Shown piece after piece: positions 15,571 to 21,930 of a stretch of DNA of 21,930 nt. Location: positions 1 through 21,930 of the forward strand of contig UQNP01000017.1 of assembly GCA_900542385.1 (NCBI GenBank), written 5' to 3'. A model generated the notes under the pieces. It saw nothing but the letters and a program-made list of their open reading frames with translations. It was not told the DNA's origin and ran no database searches. The translations under genes were made by a program, and so were the position numbers. This stretch comes from an uncultured Eubacterium sp. GTDB taxonomy: Bacteria > Bacillota > Clostridia > Peptostreptococcales > Anaerovoracaceae. Position 1 is the first letter of the stretch; every line of letters starts with the position of its first letter.

Positions 15571-17145
15571 CTATTTTACAGTTACATTCACTCCAAGTAT
15601 TTTTTCTGCTTCCCTAACAGTGTCTTCTATGCTGTCCTTTGCATCATCCTTCTGTCCGGAACTTCTGCCCAAAACTCTCATAACGCGTCTTTTACCCGTA
15701 TGTTTCTCCATCAGAGTTTCCAGCATTTCTCTATTTCTTTCCGCATGCATTCTGACCGGCTCAGAATCCGCTTCAACTGTAAAAGTTTCCTCATCTATAT
15801 CAACAAGTCCGGCGCTGTTACCGATTATATAGAAACTGCCCTTAGCCGCTTCACCGTCTTCAAACACCGCTTTCCATATTTCCCCGTAATCGTATTTGTC
15901 AGAGGATTTTTCTGTGCCGGCGGTATCTTCGGCAGGCTCCAGATGTTCATCCTCTTTTTTTTCAGCCTTTTTTTCTTCAGTTTCCCTTTTTACGAGATCT
16001 TCAGCTTTCACGCTTGTATTTGATTCTTCTTTGACCGCAGTCTTTACCGCCGCTGCCGAAAATGAAGGTCTCGACGAAAGTTTTACAGCAGCAAGCTCAA
16101 GGAGTATCCTGGGCTGACTTGACCATCTGGCTTCATTTACAGCTTCCGAAAGTTCGAGAATACCTCGGTTTATATCCTCAAGCTCCACCGATTCACTCTG
16201 CCTTCTTATCCTGTCTATATTCTCAGCAGACATGCTGAGCACTGACTGCGGATCTTTCACAAACTTTGTCATAAGCAGATTCCTGTAATGATTGATCCAG
16301 TCTCTCATGAACTGTCTCACATCCTTGCCGTCTGCAAGCACCTCAGCAAGAAGGGTGAGGGCATCTGATGTACGCCCCTTTCTCACAAGATCCGTAAGCT
16401 GAATAAAAGTCTCCTCTCCCGAAGCTCCGAGAAAATCCAGCACCTCCTCAGCATCTATGTTTTTATCTCCCCCGGAAATGCACTGATCAAGTATGCTCAG
16501 TCCGTCCCTCACAGATCCATCGGCATTAGCTGCTATTATTCTCAAAGCATCTTCACTTACATTTATTCCCTTTTTTTCACAGATATCTTTCATTCCCCTT
16601 ATAATGACTGCTTCCGTCACTCGTTTGAAATCCAGACGCATACATCTTGAAAGTATCGTGGCCGGAAGTTTGTGAGGCTCCGTCGTCGCAAGGATGAACA
16701 CAACATATTCAGGCGGCTCTTCAAGGGTCTTTAAAAGAGCATTGAAGGCTCCCTGAGAAAGCATATGCACTTCGTCTATTATATAAACCTTTTTCCTGCC
16801 TGATGCAGGGGGATATTTTACGCTCTCCCTCAGCTCTCTTATATTATCCACCCCGTTATTCGAAGCTGCGTCTATTTCAATAACGTCCATGAATGTTCCG
16901 TCTTTTATGGCTCTGCATACACTGCATTCTCCACATGGTCTTACGCCCTCTGAAATGCAGTTGAGCCCCTTGGCCAGGATCCTTGCGGTGGTCGTTTTTC
17001 CAGTACCTCTCGTACCGCAAAAAAGATACGCATGACTTGTCGTATCCGTATCTATCTGATTTTTAAGTATTCTCACTATATGATCCTGTCCGAGTATTTC
17101 ATCGAATACCTCAGGCCTGTATGCTCTGTACAGTGCTGTATACAT
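15571..17145 (-). CDS. dnaX: DNA polymerase III subunit tau (and predicted gamma by frameshift)
   Basis: Clamp-loader ATPase of the replicative polymerase; 524 residues. The start MYTALYRAYRPEVF is standard. Walker A is GTRGTGKT (44-51); a zinc module uses C63, C71, C74 and C77; Walker B is IIDEVH (122-127); the SRC arginine finger is at 166-168. Residues about 180-365 form the remaining AAA+ and collar domains. A charged linker (about 370-415) is rich in Lys and Glu, and the C-terminal part (YGEIWKAVFEDG to the end) is the tau-specific region. Codons 391-393 form an A AAA AAG slippery site with an immediate -1 stop, predicting a 394-residue gamma-like product. The gene lies 42 nt beyond the SRP RNA end, with ybaB 51 nt downstream. 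Confidence 0.97.
   Translation of the reverse strand: MYTALYRAYRPEVFDEILGQDHIVRILKNQIDTDTTSHAYLFCGTRGTGKTTTARILAKGLNCISEGVRPCGECSVCRAIKDGTFMDVIEIDAASNNGVDNIRELRESVKYPPASGRKKVYIIDEVHMLSQGAFNALLKTLEEPPEYVVFILATTEPHKLPATILSRCMRLDFKRVTEAVIIRGMKDICEKKGINVSEDALRIIAANADGSVRDGLSILDQCISGGDKNIDAEEVLDFLGASGEETFIQLTDLVRKGRTSDALTLLAEVLADGKDVRQFMRDWINHYRNLLMTKFVKDPQSVLSMSAENIDRIRRQSESVELEDINRGILELSEAVNEARWSSQPRILLELAAVKLSSRPSFSAAAVKTAVKEESNTSVKAEDLVKRETEEKKAEKKEDEHLEPAEDTAGTEKSSDKYDYGEIWKAVFEDGEAAKGSFYIIGNSAGLVDIDEETFTVEADSEPVRMHAERNREMLETLMEKHTGKRRVMRVLGRSSGQKDDAKDSIEDTVREAEKILGVNVTVK
15967..15988 (-). other. dnaX: Predicted programmed -1 frameshift site in dnaX
   Basis: The heptamer A AAA AAG (15973-15967) is in the correct phase: zero-frame codons read GAA AAA AAG GCT GAA. 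A -1 slip gives GGC TGA, so translation stops after one extra residue. E. coli dnaX has the same heptamer, and its -1 frame reads GAG TGA. An internal Shine-Dalgarno-like AAGGGA (15988-15983) lies 9 nt upstream, close to the E. coli stimulator spacing. A second run of eight A (15962-15955) follows, whose -1 frame also stops quickly (AGA GGA TGA). I see no strong downstream stimulatory hairpin. Confidence 0.65.
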
Positions 17146-17187
17146 ATTATCCTGTTATCCTCCGACTATATCCGTAGGCTTTCTGTT

Positions 17188-17208
17188 AAAAAACAAATTG
17201 CCCTTTGA
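17188..17208 (-). terminator. 3' arm of the SRP RNA closing helix, with U-run
   Basis: The 3' arm (17208-17195) pairs with the RNA's own 5' end and is followed by G and six U (17193-17188). This long-range helix is the only terminator-like element before dnaX. Confidence 0.6.
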
Positions 17209-17356
17209 AAGCTCCGCAGGCGTAGGAGAAGGCTTATCTGCGGCACATAAGAGCTTCCGCTTATTGCTGCTTCCTTCCGGACCTGACAAGGTTCACGGCG
17301 TCCTATTGCGCAGGACCCAAACCATGCAAGCGGAACCATCAAAAGGCAATTTATAC
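17188..17356 (-). ncRNA. ffs: Signal recognition particle RNA (4.5S/small SRP type)
   Basis: RNA scaffold for Ffh in co-translational targeting of membrane proteins. The minus strand holds the conserved apical motif GTCAGGTCCGGAAGGAAGCA, flanked by GGGTCCTGCG and GTGCCGCAG as in the Bacillus SRP RNA; this core pairs as 17323-17231. Outside it, GTTCCGC/GCGGAGC can pair, and then a 14-bp outer helix (17352-17339 with 17208-17195, one G-U) closes the molecule and runs into GTTTTTT, so the last helix also acts as terminator. I see no Alu-domain motifs, so the RNA (about 169 nt) seems to be a small type with an extended stem. dnaX follows, as in Bacillus. Confidence 0.93.
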
Positions 17357-17363
17357 TTTTCTA

Positions 17364-17392
17364 ATTATATTCGTTTTCTTCTGTCACGTCAA
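17364..17392 (-). promoter_or_regulatory. Sigma-A promoter of the SRP RNA
   Basis: Minus-strand -35 TTGACG (17392-17387), 17-nt spacer, -10 TATAAT (17369-17364). The predicted start near G17356 falls right before the 5' arm of the SRP closing helix, which supports both calls. It sits directly after the crotonase stop codon. Confidence 0.85.
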
Positions 17393-17411
17393 GGACATGC
17401 ACGATAAAACC

Positions 17412-18191
17412 CTATCGGTTTTTAAACTTTGCCGGACGTTTTTCAAGAAACGCTTTCATCCCCTCGACTCTGTCTTCCGATACAAAGGTGCTTGCGTACG
17501 CCTCCGCTTCAAACTGTACTCCTGTCTTTAGGTCGGTGTTCATTCCGTTGTTTATCGCCGCTTTAGCCATTTTAACGGCTATAGGCGCTTTGGAAGCTAT
17601 GGTTTCTGCCAGCTTCGCCGCTGTATCCATAAGCTGATCCGCCGGCACTACTTCATCTACGAGTCCTATTCTGTATGCTTCCTCTGCATCTATTATCTCT
17701 GCGCTGTATATGAGCTTCTTCGCCATTCCTCTGCCTACCAGCCTCGGAAGTCTCTGCGTCCCGCCGTATCCCGGTATTATTCCAAGGTTTACCTCAGGCT
17801 GTCCGAACTTTGCTGTCTCCGATGCGATCCTTATGTCACATGCCATGGAAAGCTCATTCCCGCCGCCAAGAGCAAAGCCGTTCACCGCAGCTATGACAGG
17901 TTTATCCATGAACTCTATAAATTCCATCACTTTCTGTCCACGCATCGACATCACTCTGCCTTCACTGCCGTCAAGCCTGCTCATCTGCGCTATGTCAGCT
18001 CCCGCTACGAAGGCTCTTCCTGCGCCTGTTATTATAACTACCCTCACTTCGTCGTCTCTGTCTATGGCTCTGAAAACACTGTCCAGTTCCTCTATTACAC
18101 TGTCATTTAAAGCATTCAGCGCTTCCGGCCTGTTTACAGTAACATATCCGATACCGTTTTTCTTTTCAAATATTATATTCTCGTATTCCAT
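17412..18191 (-). CDS. crt: Enoyl-CoA hydratase/crotonase family protein
   Basis: A soluble 259-residue enzyme of the crotonase fold, most simply 3-hydroxybutyryl-CoA dehydratase/short-chain enoyl-CoA hydratase, which interconverts 3-hydroxyacyl-CoA and 2-enoyl-CoA. The oxyanion-hole segments are AGADI (64-68) and ALGGG (107-111). Both catalytic glutamates of hydratases are present: E113 in GNELSMACDI and E133 in QPEVNLGIIPG. Length and the ending ...EGMKAFLEKRPAKF are typical. No butyrate-pathway partners (hbd, thl, bcd/etf) are in this window, so the pathway is not shown. Other CoA substrates are possible. The start at 18191 has AGGTGG upstream; a strong promoter and inverted repeats precede it. 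Confidence 0.88.
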   Translation of the reverse strand: MEYENIIFEKKNGIGYVTVNRPEALNALNDSVIEELDSVFRAIDRDDEVRVVIITGAGRAFVAGADIAQMSRLDGSEGRVMSMRGQKVMEFIEFMDKPVIAAVNGFALGGGNELSMACDIRIASETAKFGQPEVNLGIIPGYGGTQRLPRLVGRGMAKKLIYSAEIIDAEEAYRIGLVDEVVPADQLMDTAAKLAETIASKAPIAVKMAKAAINNGMNTDLKTGVQFEAEAYASTFVSEDRVEGMKAFLEKRPAKFKNR

Positions 18192-18209
18192 GATCCACCT
18201 GTCTTTGTG

Positions 18210-18228
18210 TTGTACTGCCTAAGTACAA
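18210..18228. repeat. Inverted repeat in the crotonase leader
   Basis: Perfect 7-bp arms TTGTACT and AGTACAA with a 5-nt centre, 18 nt before the crotonase start codon and downstream of its promoter. It could be an operator or an mRNA hairpin near the ribosome binding site; no U-run follows. Confidence 0.5.
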
Positions 18229-18276
18229 TGATTCTTTATATAAGATAATCCGATCAAAACTATTTCATGCCGTTTC

Positions 18277-18305
18277 ATTATATTCAGTTTTACCATCATC
18301 GTCAA
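18277..18305 (-). promoter_or_regulatory. Sigma-A promoter of the crotonase gene
   Basis: Minus-strand -35 TTGACG (18305-18300), 17-nt spacer, -10 TATAAT (18282-18277), the same hexamers and spacing as the SRP RNA promoter. The leader would be about 80 nt. Its -35 lies at the centre of an inverted repeat shared with the divergent promoter. Confidence 0.8.
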
Positions 18306-18316
18306 GAATGGTAAAA
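18288..18316. promoter_or_regulatory. Candidate operator: 9-bp inverted repeat over divergent promoters
   Basis: Perfect arms TTTTACCAT (18288-18296) and ATGGTAAAA (18308-18316) with an 11-nt centre. The centre contains the crotonase -35; the arms contain the -35 and most of the -10 of the plus-strand promoter. A dimeric regulator bound here would block both genes. The regulator is not in the window. Confidence 0.55.
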
Positions 18317-18317
18317 T
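18289..18317 (+). promoter_or_regulatory. Predicted plus-strand promoter of the MBL-fold hydrolase gene
   Basis: TTTACC (18289-18294), 17-nt spacer, TAAAAT (18312-18317) preceded by TGG (extended -10). The start would be near 18324, about 48 nt before the ATG. It overlaps the divergent crotonase promoter almost completely. Confidence 0.5.
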
Positions 18318-18372
18318 ATAGTTAAGATCATGATCCGATTACAACACGAAACTTAAAAGGAGCACCAGACAA

Positions 18373-19122
18373 ATGAAAAATCACAAATGGGAAGTTACAC
18401 CTATACAGGTTGGGAGCATAGATCTCGACAGATCCGCAATGACTCATTTTAAAGGCAAGGGCGAACGAATAACCGTACCTGTATGGTGCGCAGCAGCAAC
18501 AGACGGCGAACACAAAGTTCTGATCGATACAGGTATCCGGGATATAGAAGAATACAAAAAGTCCGAGCCCGGTGCAAGCCGCACCGCATCTCAGGAAATA
18601 CACAACGCTCTTCACAGTGTCTTCGGATGGTCCGCTGAAGATGTGGACACGGTCATAAATACACATCTTCACTGTGATCACTGCGGAGGCAATCATATGT
18701 TCAAAAACGCAGTTTTCTACATACAGGAAACCGAATGGGAGGAAGCTTTCGACCCGATAGTTCCCGAAGCTCCTTTCTACGACAGAGCATCCTTTGACAA
18801 ACACGCAGTCAGCTATTTCCAATGGCGTTTTTTAAGAGGAGATACGCTGATATATCCGGGGCTTTCAGTCATAACCACTCCGGGACATACCAGAGGTCAT
18901 CAGTCTGTTCTCCTGGATACTGCAGACGGAGTACTGTGCGTTGCCGGCGATATATGCAATACGGCGGAAAATATAAATGAAAACCTTGAGCCAAATATCG
19001 TCGTAATGGTTCCCGAGACCTACGAAAGCCTTGAGAAAATCAGAAGATTCGCCCTTTTGATACTGCCCGGACACGATCCGAATATAAAAAACGGCTGCAG
19101 CAATTTTATAAGAATATTTTAA
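18373..19122 (+). CDS. MBL-fold metallohydrolase, N-acyl-homoserine-lactonase-like
   Basis: A 249-residue cytosolic enzyme of the metallo-beta-lactamase fold, and the only plus-strand gene here. The full two-metal set is visible: THLHCDH (H98, H100, D102, H103), H172 in TPGHTRGHQS, D193 in AGDICN and H234 in LPGHDP. The arrangement and length are closest to the AHL-lactonase/AttM-like subfamily, which opens lactone or ester rings, but members have varied substrates and a quorum-quenching role is not implied. AAAAGGAG lies 10 nt before the ATG. It is divergent from the crotonase gene, shares its control region, and ends in a bidirectional terminator. Co-control suggests a link to the same pathway, for example a CoA-ester- or lactone-derived metabolite. 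Confidence 0.88.
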   Translation: MKNHKWEVTPIQVGSIDLDRSAMTHFKGKGERITVPVWCAAATDGEHKVLIDTGIRDIEEYKKSEPGASRTASQEIHNALHSVFGWSAEDVDTVINTHLHCDHCGGNHMFKNAVFYIQETEWEEAFDPIVPEAPFYDRASFDKHAVSYFQWRFLRGDTLIYPGLSVITTPGHTRGHQSVLLDTADGVLCVAGDICNTAENINENLEPNIVVMVPETYESLEKIRRFALLILPGHDPNIKNGCSNFIRIF

Positions 19123-19127
19123 AAACA

Positions 19128-19173
19128 AAAGCCGCTGTACCGATGTTTTATCCTACATCAGTGCGGCGGCTTT
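19128..19173. terminator. Bidirectional terminator between converging genes
   Basis: Outer arms AAAGCCGC (19128-19135) and GCGGCTTT (19166-19173) enclose an inner GATGT/ACATC helix. T-rich DNA follows on the plus strand (ATTTTAT), and U-runs follow on the minus strand (TTTTGTTTTT). It serves the plus-strand hydrolase gene and the minus-strand permease gene. Confidence 0.85.
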
Positions 19174-19206
19174 ATTTTATGTAAAAAATTTATCCGGCCT
19201 TATATC

Positions 19207-20568
19207 TTATTCATCGAGGCTCATAGTTACTGATTTCTTGAATCCTTTAGTAACTACTGCAAGCCATATGATACCTATGATCAGCCATATGATACCGTAT
19301 ATTATGGATGTACCGCTCAGATTTATCAGCATGTACATAGTATATGCAGCACCTATGAGAGGAAGCAGCAGGTGTCTGAAGAAATCTCCCGCAGTCCTGT
19401 TCTTGTTCTTCACATAGTAATGTCCTATTACTGAAAGATTTACGAATGTGAATCCGAGCAGTGCACCGAAGTTTATCAGGCACGAAGCTATGGTCAGCGA
19501 GAAGAACAGCGCCGTAAGTCCGAATGCTCCCATGATGAGGATATTGTATGACGGTACGTGGAATTTCGGATTTACATATCCAAAGCACTTCTTAGGAAGC
19601 AGACCATCTCTTCCCATTCCGTAAAGTACTCTGGATGCGGAAGCAACTGCACTGATGGAAGCTGCTATGCAGCCTACAACGTATGCCGCTATGAAGAAGT
19701 ATGCCATTCCCTGATTTGCTACGTGAGCTATTACCTCTACAGCTCCTCCGTCGATATCCTGGATCTCGTTCCATGCAGTCGGCCATGCAGCCTGGAGCAG
19801 ATATGTGAATATAACGTACATGGAGCCGAGTCCTATACATGTGATCATTATAGCTCTTGGAATGTTCTTTTTAGGATTGATCGCCTCTTCACCGAGAGTT
19901 GCGATACCGTCAAATCCCAGATACGCCAGACATACTATTGCAGCTCCGGCAGCTATTCCCTGTACTCCGCCGATAGCGTGGAACTCTTCCGAATTGTAGA
20001 ACGCTTCGAGGTTTATTGCAAGATCGTGCCCTGATATATACCTCAGCGTCATTATAAGAAGGATCACCAGGAATATAAGCTGTATTATAACTACTACGTT
20101 GTTGAACATGTCAGCAACTTTAAGTCCAAGCAGGTTAGCTCCTGTAACTATCACTGTAAACAGAACGATCCATACCCACATAGGAACGCCCGGCAGCGCG
20201 GCTTCCATAAAGGTTGCGGAAGCAAGGTAGTTCAGCATAGGCAGGAACATATATCCAAGTACTATAGTCCAGCCGGCGATAAAACCTATATAAGGATTGA
20301 ATGTCTCAGTGGCATAGGTATAAACAGAGCCTGATTTAGGAAATGCTTTTACCATTCTGCAATAGCTGTAAGCAGTAAATACCATGCACAGCGTAGCTAC
20401 CACATAAGTCATCGAAACATGACCGTGAGTCGTATTTGTAACTATACCGTAAGTAGTAAAGAATGCCAGCGGAATTACAAATGCAACTCCGTAGAAGATC
20501 AGGGATCTCAACCCCATAACTCTGCTGAGTTCAGCTCCTCCTGAGCTGTTTCCGTTTTGATTACTCAT
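19207..20568 (-). CDS. APC-superfamily amino acid/polyamine permease
   Basis: A 453-residue membrane transporter with about twelve hydrophobic segments and no signal peptide. The first helix region carries the APC pattern GLRSLIFYGVAFVIPLAFF. A conserved helix-3 region contains AFPKSGSVYTYATETFNPYIG, and a later loop reads GFDGIATLGEEAINPKKNIP, typical of amino acid/polyamine-organocation carriers. Substrate cannot be read from the sequence; amino acids, amines or polyamines are likely. GGAGG lies 7 nt before ATG 20568. It follows the nitrilase-superfamily gene by 58 nt with no terminator between, so I infer one operon for uptake and hydrolysis of a nitrogenous compound. It ends at the bidirectional terminator. 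Confidence 0.92.
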   Translation of the reverse strand: MSNQNGNSSGGAELSRVMGLRSLIFYGVAFVIPLAFFTTYGIVTNTTHGHVSMTYVVATLCMVFTAYSYCRMVKAFPKSGSVYTYATETFNPYIGFIAGWTIVLGYMFLPMLNYLASATFMEAALPGVPMWVWIVLFTVIVTGANLLGLKVADMFNNVVVIIQLIFLVILLIMTLRYISGHDLAINLEAFYNSEEFHAIGGVQGIAAGAAIVCLAYLGFDGIATLGEEAINPKKNIPRAIMITCIGLGSMYVIFTYLLQAAWPTAWNEIQDIDGGAVEVIAHVANQGMAYFFIAAYVVGCIAASISAVASASRVLYGMGRDGLLPKKCFGYVNPKFHVPSYNILIMGAFGLTALFFSLTIASCLINFGALLGFTFVNLSVIGHYYVKNKNRTAGDFFRHLLLPLIGAAYTMYMLINLSGTSIIYGIIWLIIGIIWLAVVTKGFKKSVTMSLDE

Positions 20569-20626
20569 AATATTACCTCCATAATGCTTTTATAAATGCT
20601 TATAATAAACTTCTTCCCATGCAGAA

Positions 20627-21544
20627 TCAGCCTATTTCATCAAACATCTTCTTATATATCGACGGACGATAATCAGGTCCGCCTCCCCACGGATTATCAG
20701 AACACTGATGACGTGTAGCCAAAGAAAGATCCAATGTGCCGACATAGAGTTTTTCCTGATAATCCTCTACATCTCCGAGATAAGTCGCACATTCAACTTC
20801 TTCGAACGGATTAGTCTTGGGACCAGTTACAAAGCTTCCGCCTCCCCAGTAAACAGAATTCTTCCAATCCCATCCTGTAAGATTTGAACTTGCGATATAT
20901 ATCGACGTAGATAATACCAGATATTCAAGATGCGGTCTGTAGCATCTCTGCCATGCATATCTGCTGCCTTCGTTGGGAACTTCCTCAGCTGAAGCAGTTG
21001 GATTCAGGTGAAGTCTCGCGCCTTTCCACGCATAATACCTGGCCAGCTCAGGGAACTGATAATTGTCGTAGCAGATACCTACCGAGATCGGGCCCCACTT
21101 CGTATCGAACATAAACGGTTTCTCACCCCTCTTGGCCCACATATTTTCCGAGCCGTAAGGATGGATCTTCTGATATGAACCGATGAGACCTTCCGGTCCG
21201 AGCACGACTGCCGAATTATATATATCAGTGTCTTCCTCTTTAAGCTTCTCGGACATTCCGAATATAATGTAGATCCCTTCCTCTTTGGCGACAGCTTCAA
21301 GAGCTTTTGTAGACGGTCCGTTCACAGTCTCCGTCGCTCTGACTTTTTCCTCCTGAGGAACATCTTCATCTATAAACATTCCGTAACCCATAAGAGCCAT
21401 TTCCGGAAAAATTATCATTTCCGCTCCGCGCTTTGCAGCCGCTCTGGAAAAGCCTATCATTCTCTTCAGGTTGGACTCTTTGTCTCCCGGCGCTGCTTTG
21501 AAATTCAGTACGGCAATGTTTATAATGTCATTTTCATACGCCAT
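20627..21544 (-). CDS. Nitrilase-superfamily carbon-nitrogen hydrolase (amidase)
   Basis: A 305-residue soluble hydrolase with the complete Glu-Lys-Cys triad: E48 in IIFPEMALMGYG, K126 in YQKIHPYG and C158 in GICYDNYQFPE. These enzymes cleave C-N bonds of amides, carbamoyl compounds or, rarely, nitriles. The C-terminal third (NLTGWDWKNSVYWGGGSF, then CSDNPWGGGPDYRP) is rich in Trp and Gly and does not match a subfamily I can name, so the substrate is open. AGGAGG lies 8 nt before ATG 21544. The permease gene follows. The upstream region has a sigma-54-like promoter, which suggests activator-dependent expression in response to a nitrogen or carbon signal. Confidence 0.9.
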   Translation of the reverse strand: MAYENDIINIAVLNFKAAPGDKESNLKRMIGFSRAAAKRGAEMIIFPEMALMGYGMFIDEDVPQEEKVRATETVNGPSTKALEAVAKEEGIYIIFGMSEKLKEEDTDIYNSAVVLGPEGLIGSYQKIHPYGSENMWAKRGEKPFMFDTKWGPISVGICYDNYQFPELARYYAWKGARLHLNPTASAEEVPNEGSRYAWQRCYRPHLEYLVLSTSIYIASSNLTGWDWKNSVYWGGGSFVTGPKTNPFEEVECATYLGDVEDYQEKLYVGTLDLSLATRHQCSDNPWGGGPDYRPSIYKKMFDEIG

Positions 21545-21602
21545 GCTGTTATCCTCCTTTTGCTTTTTCGATTTTATTCTGCATCGTTTTACATTTTATT
21601 TA

Positions 21603-21618
21603 CGCAATTTACATGCCA
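21603..21618 (-). promoter_or_regulatory. Sigma-54-type (-24/-12) promoter of the amidase-permease operon
   Basis: Minus strand reads TGGCATGTAAATTGCG. The invariant GG (21617-21616) and GC (21605-21604) are exactly 10 nt apart, and TGGCA and TTGC match the family consensus. The start would be near 21592, giving about a 48-nt leader. A sigma-A alternative (TTGAAA 21652-21647, 18 nt, GATAAT 21628-21623) lies just upstream and cannot be excluded. Confidence 0.6.
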
Positions 21619-21879
21619 AATAATTATCACCCTCCCCCGGATATTTTTTCAACCTTTTTTTCATCCTTTAATTTTCAACGATTATTCATTTTTAAATTTT
21701 CGATTTTGTCCAATTTTTCACTAATATCTGCTCTCGTTCAATTTTCGTGCTGCTGAGTACATTCATTTTTCCAATTCATATATAAATCACTTCATTCATT
21801 ATTGAATCGCGTTTAAATCATTTCTGTCGATGTTTGTCGAAAAACAGGGATTTTCGCGGTGTATTTGATATTTTTGCAA
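21619..21879. other. AT-rich intergenic region between divergent sigma-54-like promoters
   Basis: No gene is seen in these 261 bases. Visible structure: an AATTTTC-type motif repeated at 21670, 21695, 21712 (with an extra T) and 21740; ATTCATTTTT twice (21684 and 21761); the inverted repeat ATTCA-TTAT-TGAAT (21794-21807); a direct repeat TGTCGA at 21825 and 21835; and TGTTT/AAACA arms (21831-21846) with TGT-N10-ACA spacing. Any of these could be enhancer sites for a sigma-54 activator; none is proven. Confidence 0.45.
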
Positions 21880-21895
21880 TGGCATAATTTTTGCA
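21880..21895 (+). promoter_or_regulatory. Sigma-54-type promoter pointing out of the window
   Basis: Plus strand reads TGGCATAATTTTTGCA, with GG (21881-21882) and GC (21893-21894) 10 nt apart. It nearly repeats the minus-strand element in the opposite direction. The start would be near 21906 and the gene lies beyond base 21930. An overlapping sigma-A reading (TTGCAA, 17 nt, TATAGT) is also possible. Confidence 0.5.
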
Positions 21896-21930
21896 TTATA
21901 GTATTGTAGTCAATAAAATAACTTTCTATC

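Noticed and set aside
21831..21846. NifA-type enhancer site (TGT-N10-ACA)
   Set aside because: The spacing fits, but the core is not conserved enough, it lies too close to the plus-strand promoter, and such short matches are common in AT-rich DNA; kept only as a note on the intergenic region.

Overview
The window reads as a stretch of chromosome from an anaerobic, Gram-positive Clostridia-type bacterium (Bacillota). Three things suggest this: the gene order SRP RNA-dnaX-ybaB-recR-bofA, where bofA is a sporulation gene of the pro-sigma-K checkpoint; a zinc-type L33 placed as rpmG-secE-nusG-rplKAJL-rpoB; and the abundance of ferredoxin-type iron-sulphur proteins beside a crotonase. I cannot name the species. 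All genes but one (a metallo-beta-lactamase-fold hydrolase at 18373-19122) lie on the minus strand, so transcription runs from high to low coordinates.

Region 1 (about 1-7472) is the transcription/translation block. A consensus sigma-A promoter (7444-7472) drives rpmG-secE-nusG-rplK-rplA. An L10 leader with attenuator precedes rplJ-rplL, and a terminator-like hairpin plus a second promoter precedes rpoB. rpoB is complete and carries a long acidic tail; rpoC should lie just beyond base 1.

Region 2 (about 7503-14149) is the most unusual part. It is a six-gene, tightly coupled operon with its own promoter, encoding a membrane complex related to complex I and group 4 [NiFe] hydrogenases: NuoL-, NuoH-, NuoB-, NuoC/D-fusion- and NuoI-like subunits, then a QueG/RdhA-like iron-sulphur protein. 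The large subunit has lost both cysteine pairs that would hold Ni-Fe. This fits the poorly understood energy-converting-hydrogenase-related (Ehr) type rather than a hydrogenase. The NuoI-like subunit carries a huge acidic C-terminal domain made of two nearly identical 384-bp tandem repeats. The NuoL-like subunit lacks the usual TM7 lysine.

Region 3 (14161-17392) is the housekeeping/sporulation block: SRP RNA with its own promoter, dnaX (with an E. coli-like A AAA AAG slippery site that would yield a gamma-type product), ybaB, recR, a terminator, then bofA.

Region 4 (17412-21930) is metabolic. A crotonase gene and a divergent MBL-fold hydrolase gene share overlapping promoters with a perfect inverted repeat. 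An APC permease and a nitrilase-superfamily amidase probably form an operon for uptake and hydrolysis of an unidentified amide or amine. That operon starts from a sigma-54-like promoter, and a second, divergent sigma-54-like promoter at the right edge points out of the window.

All positions come from reading the sequence by eye. No database or folding computation was run.
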